The translations under genes were made by a program, and so were the position numbers. From NCBI GenBank assembly GCA_040506775.1, contig JBEVWC010000002.1, positions 1 to 64,000 of the forward strand: DNA of 64,000 nt, in the 5' to 3' direction. Source of the DNA: Thiodiazotropha sp040506775 (GTDB lineage Bacteria; Pseudomonadota; Gammaproteobacteria; Chromatiales; Chromatiaceae). Positions 1 through 6,675 of the stretch are shown one piece after another (position 1 is the stretch's first letter; every line of letters begins with the position of its first letter). The notes beneath the pieces are model-generated. The model was given only the letters and a program-made list of their open reading frames with translations. It searched no databases and had not been told where the DNA came from.

Positions 1-91
1 CTACACTCCTCGTTGGGATATCAGTCGCCGATGGAGTTTGAGCGTTCGTGCAACTAACCAGAAGGTGTCCACTTTTTCGTAGGAACTCTCC

Positions 92-115
92 AAGCCGCTG
101 AATGCGGCGTTAGCC
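92..115 (+). other. attC-like right end of a preceding cassette
   Basis: The stretch has the layout of the 3' half of an integron attC site: an L'-like box with CCGCTGAATGCGG, then a core-like GTTAGCC at 109-115, placed 7 bases before the next cassette gene. The matching left half is not evident in bases 1-91, although an AACTAAC lies at 52-58, so the site may be diverged or chimeric. Bases 1-91 show no gene I can support. Confidence 0.45.
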
Positions 116-122
116 GTAGAAA

Positions 123-599
123 ATGGACATCGTAACTCCAACATTTCAGAAATATCGCGAGGCCGCGAGACACCTTCGCAATGCTTTCTACATTCCAGCA
201 GATAGCAATGACTGGGACATGGTTGAAGATTTTGATGAAATATCAATAATGCTTTTTAAGCATCTTGTTCTCGGTGAACTCCAGCTAGAAAGAGAAAAAT
301 TTGATTGGCTAACACAACCGTCAAAACAATTCATTGTCGAATCTTCGGCGGAGGATTTGCCATTAATGATTAATCGGGAGGGCCAATCGGGGTATTGGGA
401 TAATCCAATAAGTAAAGTCAAAAAAGGTGATCTTACAATGCACTTTATTGACTATTTTGATTGGGATTCTATGGATCAAATTGATTATCGCTACTACAGA
501 GTGAGAATCGTTGCGTCAGATAAGTATCCTGATTTGGTCGGAAATGATGCTTTGATTGAAACAATTTACGCAGTTGTATATTTTAACGAAAACGGCTAA
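123..599 (+). CDS. Integron cassette protein of unknown function
   Basis: This 158-residue protein is not one I recognise. It is acidic, rich in aromatic residues (repeated FDW, DYFDWD and RYYRVRI segments), with no signal peptide or membrane segment, so it is probably cytoplasmic. The reading frame starts 7 bases after an attC-like core and its TAA stop lies inside the left arm of the next attC site (594-680), the normal layout of a gene cassette. No clear Shine-Dalgarno sequence precedes the ATG, which is common for cassette genes. Codon use is much more AT-rich than in the genes after 13 kb, consistent with acquisition. I see no motif that fixes a function; toxin, anti-phage or metabolic roles are all open. 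Confidence 0.75.
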   Translation: MDIVTPTFQKYREAARHLRNAFYIPADSNDWDMVEDFDEISIMLFKHLVLGELQLEREKFDWLTQPSKQFIVESSAEDLPLMINREGQSGYWDNPISKVKKGDLTMHFIDYFDWDSMDQIDYRYYRVRIVASDKYPDLVGNDALIETIYAVVYFNENG

Positions 600-680
600 C
601 AAGCGCGTAAACACGGATCGCCCAAAGCTGCGCCGCTTCGCTCTGCATCTTTGGGCGCCCGGTTACGCGAAACGTTAGCG
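594..680 (+). repeat. attC recombination site (87 bp)
   Basis: GGCTAAC at 594-600 and GTTAGCG at 674-680 form the outer R'' and R' boxes. The two arms pair over most of their length: GCGCGTAA with TTACGCGA and CGCCCAAAG with CTTTGGGCG, leaving a short variable loop around 625-645. The arms have the small mismatches and unpaired bases expected of an attC folded as a single strand. The site ends the 123-599 cassette and begins the FRG/DUF262 cassette. Confidence 0.85.
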
Positions 681-708
681 CAAAAAATCGCTTTACCAAG
701 GTAGAATC

Positions 709-1452
709 ATGAGATTCAGAGACAGGCGAATAAATAAGATCGGGGATCTGCTCAAGGTGCTCAATGACCAGATATCCGATGATTCTATTGTGTGGTATCG
801 AGGTCAAAGCGATCTTTCGTGGCAATTAGTCCCAGGCTTAGGTAGGCCCGGTGTTGATCCAAACGCTGAAATGCCTTTGATAAAGCGTTTCAAACAAAAC
901 GCGGTTCCACATATAACGACAAAGCCTTCAACAGAATGGGAATGGCTATTTCTTATGCAGCACCATCGTTTACGCACCCGGCTACTCGACTGGACTGAAA
1001 GCCCCTTAGCCGGCCTCTATTTTGCGGTTAGTGGGTCCCCAAGCGAGGATGCAGCGTTATGGTGCGTAGACCCAGTGTCATTAAATAAAAATGCAAATAT
1101 TAGCTTTAGTCACAGCTTAGAAATTCCAGCATTTGATCACGATGAGATATTAAAGAATTATTTGCCAACAACAATTGCGAGCGAAACAACATCTGATCTT
1201 CCACCAATAGCTGCGATTGCGTCTCGGAACTCACCCAGAATAGCCGCACAACTCGGCACATTCACGATAAGTCACAGAAATTTTTCTCCTATTGAAGATG
1301 TTGGGGACAAAAAACATATATGGAGAATAGTGATTCCCGCTGATGCTAAACCTCAAATAACAAATGAGCTTCGACACCTTAGATATACAAGGTTAACATT
1401 GTTTCCCGAACTCGACAGTGTTGCAGATGATGCTCAGGAATTGCTGCCATGA
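709..1452 (+). CDS. FRG domain protein (cassette-borne)
   Basis: This 247-residue protein carries the FRG domain (PF08867), named for its F/Y-R-G motif. Near residue 28 it has VWYRGQSD followed by W-L-P, and near residues 85-110 the second hallmark LMQHH...TRLLDWTESPLAGLYFA. FRG proteins are found in defence islands and phage genomes, but their biochemical activity is not settled. The ATG follows an AAGGTAG stretch 6 bases upstream. The stop overlaps the ATG of the next gene (ATGA), so the two products are probably made in a fixed ratio. Both genes lie between two attC sites and so form one two-gene cassette. The low GC matches the preceding cassette rather than the rest of the window. The domain call is firm; a defence role is inference. 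Confidence 0.85.
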   Translation: MRFRDRRINKIGDLLKVLNDQISDDSIVWYRGQSDLSWQLVPGLGRPGVDPNAEMPLIKRFKQNAVPHITTKPSTEWEWLFLMQHHRLRTRLLDWTESPLAGLYFAVSGSPSEDAALWCVDPVSLNKNANISFSHSLEIPAFDHDEILKNYLPTTIASETTSDLPPIAAIASRNSPRIAAQLGTFTISHRNFSPIEDVGDKKHIWRIVIPADAKPQITNELRHLRYTRLTLFPELDSVADDAQELLP

Positions 1453-2513
1453 TGGAAATATCTGATCTTCGACAAAGTACCATTCTTTATCTCTACTCTG
1501 ATAGGGACCATATTAAGCTTAATCCAGAATATCAAAGGATGGGTGACATTTGGACGCTAGAGAAAAGGCAGTTGCTAATTGACTCAATACTAAATGGCTT
1601 TGACATACCAAAGATATATTTCCATAAATTTGTTTCTCCTGTCATTGAAAATGGTATTCCTATCAGATATTCCATAGTCGATGGTCGTCAGCGACTTGAG
1701 GCAATTTGGAAGTACATAGATGGCGATTACCCATTGTCCGAAGATTTTACATATCTTGAAAACGAGGAAATTAAAGCGGGAGGGTTAACCTATAGGGAGC
1801 TTGGAAAGAAATACCCATCTTTAAAAATTAAATTTGATGCCTACGATTTGTCTGTTGTGACGATAGAAACAGATGATCTCGAAATCATCGAAGACATGTT
1901 TTCTAGATTAAACGAAGCGGTCCCTTTAAGCGCAGCAGAAAAACGCAATGCATACGGTGGCCCGATTCCAACAGCCATACGAACAATAGCCCGCCATACT
2001 TTCTTTAAAAAGCACCTTCCTTTTACAAACAAAAGGTACCGGCACTACGATTTGGCCGTTAAGTTTTTGTTGTTCTCGCATAAAGGTGCCCTTACCGATA
2101 CGAAAAAGGTTTATTTGGATGCATTTGTTAAAGAATGGCGAGACAACAAGAAACCAAAACCTACAAAGTTACAAGGAAAGGTAAAGACAGTTCTTGACCG
2201 AATGAGCGACATTTTTATTGAAAAAGACCCTCTTCTTAAGTCAGTTGGCAACGTTGTTCTGTATTACTACCTATTTAGCGAAGCTATCGAGTCCGGATGG
2301 ATTGATGACATAGACCGTCATGCAATTGACGAATTTGAAAAAGCCAGATCGGAAAATCGCAAGATTGCGCAAGAAGATATCTCTGAAGCAGATTACGATC
2401 TACTTGAATTCGATAGGTACATCCAAACACCTAATGATTCGTACGCGTTAAGTCTGCGATTCAAGATATTAATGGAGAAGGCTTTTGAGAGAGAGTGGAG
2501 CCCAAAGCGCTAA
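1449..2513 (+). CDS. DUF262 (GmrS-like/ParB-fold) protein, partner of FRG
   Basis: This 354-residue protein is a DUF262-only member (PF03235). Near residues 25-35 it has NPEYQRMGDIW, the usual N-x-x-Y-Q-R entry motif. Near residues 76-83 it has YSIVDGRQRL, the signature loop of the ParB/Srx-like nucleotide-processing fold used by GmrSD and BrxU restriction enzymes. RLNEAVPLSAAEKRNA near residue 155 is also typical. There is no C-terminal DUF1524 HNH nuclease domain, so it is not a complete GmrSD fusion. It overlaps the FRG gene by 4 bases and its TAA stop lies inside the left arm of the next attC site. A plausible reading is a sensor or nucleotide-hydrolysing subunit paired with the FRG protein in a phage-response module; this is not demonstrated. 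Confidence 0.85.
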   Translation: MMEISDLRQSTILYLYSDRDHIKLNPEYQRMGDIWTLEKRQLLIDSILNGFDIPKIYFHKFVSPVIENGIPIRYSIVDGRQRLEAIWKYIDGDYPLSEDFTYLENEEIKAGGLTYRELGKKYPSLKIKFDAYDLSVVTIETDDLEIIEDMFSRLNEAVPLSAAEKRNAYGGPIPTAIRTIARHTFFKKHLPFTNKRYRHYDLAVKFLLFSHKGALTDTKKVYLDAFVKEWRDNKKPKPTKLQGKVKTVLDRMSDIFIEKDPLLKSVGNVVLYYYLFSEAIESGWIDDIDRHAIDEFEKARSENRKIAQEDISEADYDLLEFDRYIQTPNDSYALSLRFKILMEKAFEREWSPKR

Positions 2514-2588
2514 CAATGCCGTAAACGCGGACGCATTTTTCGTTCGCTGCGCTCACTACAAATGCGCCGGTTACGGCTGGCGTTAAAA
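2508..2588 (+). repeat. attC recombination site (81 bp)
   Basis: CGCTAAC at 2508-2514 and GTTAAAA at 2582-2588 are the outer boxes. Between them the arms pair well: GCCGTAA with TTACGGC and GGACGCATTT with AAATGCGCC, around a loop containing CGTTCGCTGCGCTCAC. Size and layout are those of a typical attC. It closes the FRG/DUF262 cassette and opens a third, broken cassette. Confidence 0.88.
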
Positions 2589-2593
2589 GCATT

Positions 2594-2704
2594 ATGTTCA
2601 TCCGATTTGTTGTCCATATTAAAGACGAAGACTCTGGTAAAAGAATGGGACTTTTCCAAGCATCACGCGAGTTGCGCGATGCAGGCCTTGTAGACAGATA
2701 TTGA
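2594..2704 (+). pseudogene. Truncated third cassette gene (36 codons left)
   Basis: An ATG 6 bases after the attC core opens a 36-codon frame encoding MFIRFVVHIKDEDSGKRMGL and then FQASRELRDAGLVDRY, followed at once by TGA. The segment has the composition of a real protein start (alternating hydrophobic strand, then an amphipathic helix) and recalls the N-terminus of small conserved proteobacterial proteins. It ends exactly where the GGACACCCA repeat tract begins. I read it as the 5' end of a cassette gene cut by that repeat tract. A genuine 36-residue product cannot be excluded. Confidence 0.55.
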
Positions 2705-3129
2705 ATAAATAGGACACCCACGTTAATGACCACGTCAGACACCCACGTTAAGAGAGAGTCGCTCTCGCGCAGAAGAATCTTTAAATTGAGTGAGTGAAGT
2801 AAAAATAAATAGGACACCCAAAGTAAAACGGACAAAGTAAAACGGACACCCAAAAGTAAAACTAACAAGTAAAACGGACACCCATGTTAAGGAATAAATA
2901 GGACACCCACGTTAAGAGCTTTAACCACTCATCCGGGAGCCCTCCATGACGAGCCTGGTTGTGCTGAGGAACTGCTCGGCAAAACTCCGGATCCATTCGG
3001 GTAAAAAAGTTAATAGGACACCCATAATAAATAGGGAATTTAAATAGGACACCCACGTTAAGAGCGTTAACCACTCATCCGAGTACTCATCCGAGTAAAA
3101 CGGACACCCACGTTAAGAGCTTTAACCAC
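2705..3129 (-). repeat. REP-like GGACACCCA repeat tract
   Basis: At least nine units of the form aataGGACACCCAcgttaag or acGGACACCCA occur here (near 2711, 2737, 2811, 2844, 2876, 2900, 3016, 3047 and 3101), in one orientation and with irregular spacing. Read on the minus strand the core is TGGGTGTCC, the same core found in opposite orientation at 4859 and 6219. A larger block, roughly 2916-2994, is repeated at 3115-3193 and carries the 3' end of the neighbouring minus-strand gene. Another block, 2738-2796, recurs at 3584-3640. The spacing is too irregular for CRISPR; it fits REP-type elements amplified around the RAYT transposase at 3796-4800. Confidence 0.8.
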
Positions 3130-3471
3130 TCATCCGTTAGCCGTCCATGACGAGCCTGGTTGTGCGGAGGAACTGCTCAGCAAAACTCCGGATGAATTCT
3201 GCTGTTCGTTTTCCAGTGCCTTTGTCGTGATCTCATGATAGAGATGAGCCGTACGAGCAAACAGCACATTGTAATCGGCATGATCCACTACGAATGATTC
3301 GTAGTTTTTCGATTCGATCATGGCCTCATTGAGAAATTCGATATTCGAGTCGCTGAGTGTTCTGCCGTTATCGACCATGGCTTTGATATCGAAGATGCGG
3401 GGCAAGATCTGTTTTTCGAAGCGCCTCAATACTACGGTGAGAACGCCCCTGTTATCCAAGGGGTTGTTCAT
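3130..3471 (-). CDS. Small conserved-looking protein of unknown function
   Basis: The predicted 113-residue protein is helical and soluble, with LTVVLRRFEKQILPRIFDIK and then NGRTLSDSNIEFLNEAM, ending in a serine-rich tail. I recall similar short proteins from sulfur-oxidising gammaproteobacteria but cannot name a family. A strong GGAGG lies 5 bases before ATG 3471 and only 2 bases before an adjacent ATG at 3474, so 3471 is preferred. The tail SSGVLLSSSSAQPGSSW is encoded by sequence also present at 2925-2994 in the repeat tract, so the natural C-terminus may have been replaced or extended. It lies between repeat blocks, upstream of nothing obviously related. Confidence 0.6.
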   Translation of the reverse strand: MNNPLDNRGVLTVVLRRFEKQILPRIFDIKAMVDNGRTLSDSNIEFLNEAMIESKNYESFVVDHADYNVLFARTAHLYHEITTKALENEQQNSSGVLLSSSSAQPGSSWTANG

Positions 3472-3577
3472 CATATCCTCCGTCAGTGCAGAAATTATTG
3501 TATTTACTGCATGACGGTTTTGACCGTCATAAGCGTAGTTTAGCAAATTGCTCGGTTTTGTTACTTAAAAGTTACTT

Positions 3578-3640
3578 AAATATGACACCCACGTTAAGGG
3601 AGAGTCGTCCTCACCCAGCAGAATCATTAAATTGAGTGTA
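3578..3640 (-). repeat. Outlying copy of the GGACACCCA repeat block
   Basis: GACACCCACGTTAAG with the following GGGAGAGTCG...AGAATCATTAAATTGAGTG resembles 2738-2796 closely, so the repeats flank the small minus-strand gene on both sides. Bases 3641-3740, between this copy and the RAYT gene, show no gene. Confidence 0.7.
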
Positions 3641-3795
3641 GCGACAGGATAGGGCTATTCAGTATGCCAGAAGCGGTAAAAATCATTCTTATAACTCTAA
3701 GTGTATGAATATTGTGGATTATTACCAGGCCACAGACATGTGACCCCCTCTGCAGACGCAGATTCGAAAGGCCCAATGGGAGTAATAGGGTTTAT

Positions 3796-4800
3796 CTAGG
3801 ATAGTAACCGCGCACAGGCCGACATCCCAGGGCTTCGTCGAAATCCAAGATTCTGACAGGCCTGTTTCAGGGCATAGGCGGTACCCACCAACCCCTTGAA
3901 TCGACTCTCAAAATGACAGGTCATGTAACACCAATGCTGCGGATCGATCTGTAAACGCTCCAGGATCGGAGGCAGATCCTGTGGAATCGCACCTCGCTTG
4001 TCCTCTCGAAGTATGCGTCCTGTCCAGTCGACCAGTTCCAGGTAGTCGGATAACTGGAACGGTAGTCCCTTTGGCATCGCCTGTCTGGGATTGCCTGCAA
4101 AGGGTAATAGGTGAGGGGGTTGTGAGGTAGCTTTCGGATCGTCACTGTCATGACGGCCAGAACCGATTGACTCGATACGAGCGGCGATAGAGGTGTAGTC
4201 AGAGGCTTCTGGCGTGTGCGCCATCTTTGCACGGATCGGGTTCAGATCCACATAGACCAGGCAAGCGGCCAAAGCCTTTTCATCCAAGAGTGCCTGGGAC
4301 TTGAAGCGTCCCTCCCAAAATCGCCCGGTGCAGTGATCTTCCTGATTGGCCCTGCGTGCCACGGACTCATTGAGACAGCGCATGAACCAACTGATGTCAG
4401 TGAGTCGATCCCGCCATTGTGAAACAAGTGCATCCAGGGTGACGCGCTCAGCGTGGGACATCTTCTGTCCTGCCAGATACCGGTCAGCCAGAAGTGAGCC
4501 CTTGAATAATCCCTGCCAACGGCGAATGACCTCTTCAAGGGTCCATTTTGTTGCGACTTCATGATCCACATGCAACACCAGGTGATAGTGATTCGACATC
4601 AGTGCATAAGCGCAGCAATCGATGGCGAAACATCCGGTGAGTACCTGGAGTTTTTCGAGTATCCACTGGCGACGGTGATCGAAATCCTGGCCGGTCAACG
4701 GGTCACTGCCACACAGAAAGGCTCGCCGAACACAGCGGCTGGTGCAGTGGTAGTAGGGGGTATCTTGCAGGGAAATCAGGGCCTTCCTGGGCTTTGGCAT
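3796..4800 (-). CDS. rayT: REP-associated tyrosine transposase (RAYT)
   Basis: This 334-residue protein belongs to the Y1/HUH transposase family (PF01797). It has the entry motif YYHCTSRCVRRAFLCG near residue 16 and the metal-binding HUH motif in ALMSNHYHLVLHVD near residue 65 (H-Y-H). A helix with MRCLNESVARRANQ follows, where the catalytic Tyr helix should be; no Tyr is obvious there, so the catalytic residue needs alignment. The family nicks REP hairpins as single-stranded DNA. The start at MPKPRK is supported by AGGAG 8 bases upstream (4808-4812); an upstream in-frame start would lack this. The C-terminal third (about residue 220 on) is an extension seen in the longer RAYT subgroup. The surrounding GGACACCCA repeats are its likely substrates. 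Confidence 0.85.
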   Translation of the reverse strand: MPKPRKALISLQDTPYYHCTSRCVRRAFLCGSDPLTGQDFDHRRQWILEKLQVLTGCFAIDCCAYALMSNHYHLVLHVDHEVATKWTLEEVIRRWQGLFKGSLLADRYLAGQKMSHAERVTLDALVSQWRDRLTDISWFMRCLNESVARRANQEDHCTGRFWEGRFKSQALLDEKALAACLVYVDLNPIRAKMAHTPEASDYTSIAARIESIGSGRHDSDDPKATSQPPHLLPFAGNPRQAMPKGLPFQLSDYLELVDWTGRILREDKRGAIPQDLPPILERLQIDPQHWCYMTCHFESRFKGLVGTAYALKQACQNLGFRRSPGMSACARLLS

Positions 4801-4858
4801 GACATCACTCCTTGATATCAAAAACTTGTTCATAGGTTGACAGAATCCCTGGGTTGGT

Positions 4859-4890
4859 GCAACTGTTATCATGGGTGTCCAAGTAGGGGG
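4859..4890 (+). repeat. 32-bp direct repeat, left copy (TGGGTGTCC family)
   Basis: This copy and 6219-6250 match at 30 of 32 positions, both containing CATGGGTGTCCAAGTAG. They flank the DUF4062 gene as a direct repeat. A second partial AAGTAGGGGG unit follows at 4896-4906. The core is the reverse complement of the GGACACCCA units at 2.7-3.1 kb. Confidence 0.85.
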
Positions 4891-4969
4891 TCATCCAAGT
4901 AGGGGGAGTCATTACGGGATATCCTGAAATTTCGGGGAGAAGCGGATCCACAGGATCTGGAGGGAAGTC

Positions 4970-6184
4970 ATGGAGGTATACATCTCATCCACACAGGTAG
5001 ATTTGGCTGAACATCGCGTGGCTGTTGCAAAAGCTCTTCGTCAAACCGGCCACAAAGTCCTTCATATGGAAGAGTACACAGCTGAGGAGACACGCCCACT
5101 CGAGCGTTGTGTCAAGGATGTTGCCTCTGCTGATCTGTATGTAGGGATCTTCGCATGGCGATATGGCTATGTACCAAAAAATTATGGAACAGTCCCAGAC
5201 CTACCTTCGGAGATTATTCCTGGTGAAATATCCATCACAGAAGCGGAGTACCACGCCGCGAAGGGAAAGCCGCGACTGATCTTTTTACTTGCCGAATCTG
5301 CTCCTTGGCCACCTGTGTACATGGATGCTCATACTTCTGAAGACAAAGGTGACAAGATTAAGAAGCTACGCGCATTCCTCGGCGAAAGACACATGGTTTC
5401 CTTCTTTACAACACCTGACGATCTTGCGAGAGAGGTGATGGCTGCTGTCCGACGTCAGGAGCTTTCAACTCAACTTGAGCTCAAGAGTCTACAGCCTGTT
5501 GATGCTCATACATGGATGCATCAGTGGTTGATGAAACCGGGGTTACCTGAGCCCCTGGTGCTATTTGACTCAGCCCTCTTGTCAGTTACAGATCAAATCC
5601 AGGCTTTTGATGATGAGACTTACATGAAGGTTAATCTTGGGGTTGGAAAAAGTTGGTGGTCTACACGGCTCTACCTTCTTTCCTCTTTCCTGGTGGATTT
5701 GACCAACGTCAGGTTGTTGGTTTTTGTAGACCAGAAAGAACGCCTTTTCGGTGTGTCAAGTGCAATGGCTGTTCGAGCCATCCTCAGTCGACGAATAGCA
5801 GTCATCCGCCATTATGAGGAGAGATTGGCACTTGATGACGCTCTAGAGGACCTTGAAGCAGAACTCGTTAGGAGGGGTGAGGCATGGGAGGACGAAATGG
5901 AACAGGCTGGTGGAGAAGCATCGGTGAAGAGTTGGATAAGAAAGCAAGATCTCCGGCGTTTTCTTGGGGATGCACTCATTCAGCGAGCTGTCGATTGGTC
6001 TGAAGATGAAGATAGCAGAGGAAATCGTGTCCTTGAGGTTGTTAATGAAGTCATCCGCTGGCCACAAGATCTGGTACCAATAGTTCGAGATGATCGTTTC
6101 TATAAGGTGGTGGAACGCGATGCTCTTACAGAAGAGGTGGCCAGCTATTTTGTCAACGAAAGGCTTCGCGGTCCAGCGTTGTAA
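4970..6184 (+). CDS. DUF4062 domain protein with unassigned C-terminus
   Basis: Residues 1-160 form a DUF4062 domain (PF13271): MEVYISSTQVDLAEHRVAV at the start, ADLYVGIFAWRYGYVP near residue 50, SITEAEYHAA near residue 86 and KPRLIFLLAE. This TIR/SLOG-like fold usually sits at the N-terminus of large STAND NTPases. Here there is no NACHT or AAA motif. Residues 180-404 are instead an unassigned region that begins HTWMHQWLMKPG, predicted mostly helical. GGAGGGAAGTC places the start at this ATG. The gene stands alone between the two copies of a 32-bp repeat and is AT-richer than the core genome, suggesting it moved as a unit. A nucleotide-signalling or abortive-infection sensor is a reasonable guess only. 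Confidence 0.8.
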   Translation: MEVYISSTQVDLAEHRVAVAKALRQTGHKVLHMEEYTAEETRPLERCVKDVASADLYVGIFAWRYGYVPKNYGTVPDLPSEIIPGEISITEAEYHAAKGKPRLIFLLAESAPWPPVYMDAHTSEDKGDKIKKLRAFLGERHMVSFFTTPDDLAREVMAAVRRQELSTQLELKSLQPVDAHTWMHQWLMKPGLPEPLVLFDSALLSVTDQIQAFDDETYMKVNLGVGKSWWSTRLYLLSSFLVDLTNVRLLVFVDQKERLFGVSSAMAVRAILSRRIAVIRHYEERLALDDALEDLEAELVRRGEAWEDEMEQAGGEASVKSWIRKQDLRRFLGDALIQRAVDWSEDEDSRGNRVLEVVNEVIRWPQDLVPIVRDDRFYKVVERDALTEEVASYFVNERLRGPAL

Positions 6185-6218
6185 TACGGTGCTGTAGTCG
6201 ACGTAGTAACAATAAATA

Positions 6219-6250
6219 GCAACTGTTAGCATGGGTGTCCAAGTAGAGGG
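6219..6250 (+). repeat. 32-bp direct repeat, right copy
   Basis: Matches 4859-4890 with two differences (G for T at the tenth position and A for G in the G-run). A more diverged relative, GTTAGCATGGATGTTCAA, lies at 6624-6641 just upstream of the DUF4259 gene. Confidence 0.85.
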
Positions 6251-6354
6251 GAACATATAAATCTACTTACGTTGGGCCTTATTCCCACCAGCAACGGGTG
6301 ACAGGTTTCAGGGGTGGTGATTTACGCCCCCTCATATTTAAAGAGAACTATGTA

Positions 6355-6615
6355 ATGTGCAAATTCACACTGACGACCGTTTTAGCAATTGGACTGTTCC
6401 TCGGTTTTACCTCAAATGCCATGTCCGTAGAACCGACGACATTCCCAACCATAAATGAGAAAACGAAAACTCATTCAGACACAAAAGCAATCTCCGAGCG
6501 GAAAGGGTCGACAAGTAAAAAGTGTGAAGGAAGTGCTAGCCCGGAAGGAAAGACCATCAAACGTGACAGCGTGAAGGAGTCGGGTGGCATCATAGAGCCT
6601 GTGATATACAGATGA
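6355..6615 (+). CDS. Small secreted, charged protein
   Basis: The 86-residue product starts with MCKFTLTTVLAIGLFLGF, a clear signal peptide (short basic start, hydrophobic core), with likely cleavage after SNA near residue 21-23. The mature part is about 63 residues, highly charged and polar (many K, S, E, T), and has no recognised fold. An AAAGAGAA stretch about 9 bases before ATG 6355 could serve as ribosome-binding site. It is 60 bases upstream of the DUF4259-ankyrin gene on the same strand, and the two may be co-transcribed. I do not recognise the family. Confidence 0.5.
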   Translation: MCKFTLTTVLAIGLFLGFTSNAMSVEPTTFPTINEKTKTHSDTKAISERKGSTSKKCEGSASPEGKTIKRDSVKESGGIIEPVIYR

Positions 6616-6675
6616 GTCGGTTTGTTAGCATGGATGTTCAAAGGGACTACCAGAATTATAAAGTGGAGCGGTTTT

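Larger units (their letters stand above)
3741..4893 (-). mobile_element. RAYT transposase unit with short inverted ends
   Basis: The RAYT gene is bracketed by TGACCCCCT at 3741-3749 and its reverse complement AGGGGGTCA at 4885-4893. The right-hand copy is part of the sequence following a TGGGTGTCC repeat. These may be the tips of the REP-like structures the enzyme recognises. The boundary is tentative because 9 bp is short and RAYTs are usually domesticated single-copy genes rather than insertion sequences. Confidence 0.4.

Noticed and set aside
52..115. Complete attC site at the left edge
   Set aside because: AACTAAC at 52-58 and GTTAGCC at 109-115 could be outer boxes, but the inner arms do not pair, so only the right half is reported as attC-like.
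2862..3074. Protein gene across the GGACACCCA repeats
   Set aside because: The open frame is a translation of the repeats themselves, with recurring LTWVSYLFL-type segments, and has no ribosome-binding site.
2705..3129. CRISPR array
   Set aside because: Repeat units are short (about 9-20 bases), unevenly spaced, and larger blocks are duplicated with them; there are no cas genes and no uniform spacers.
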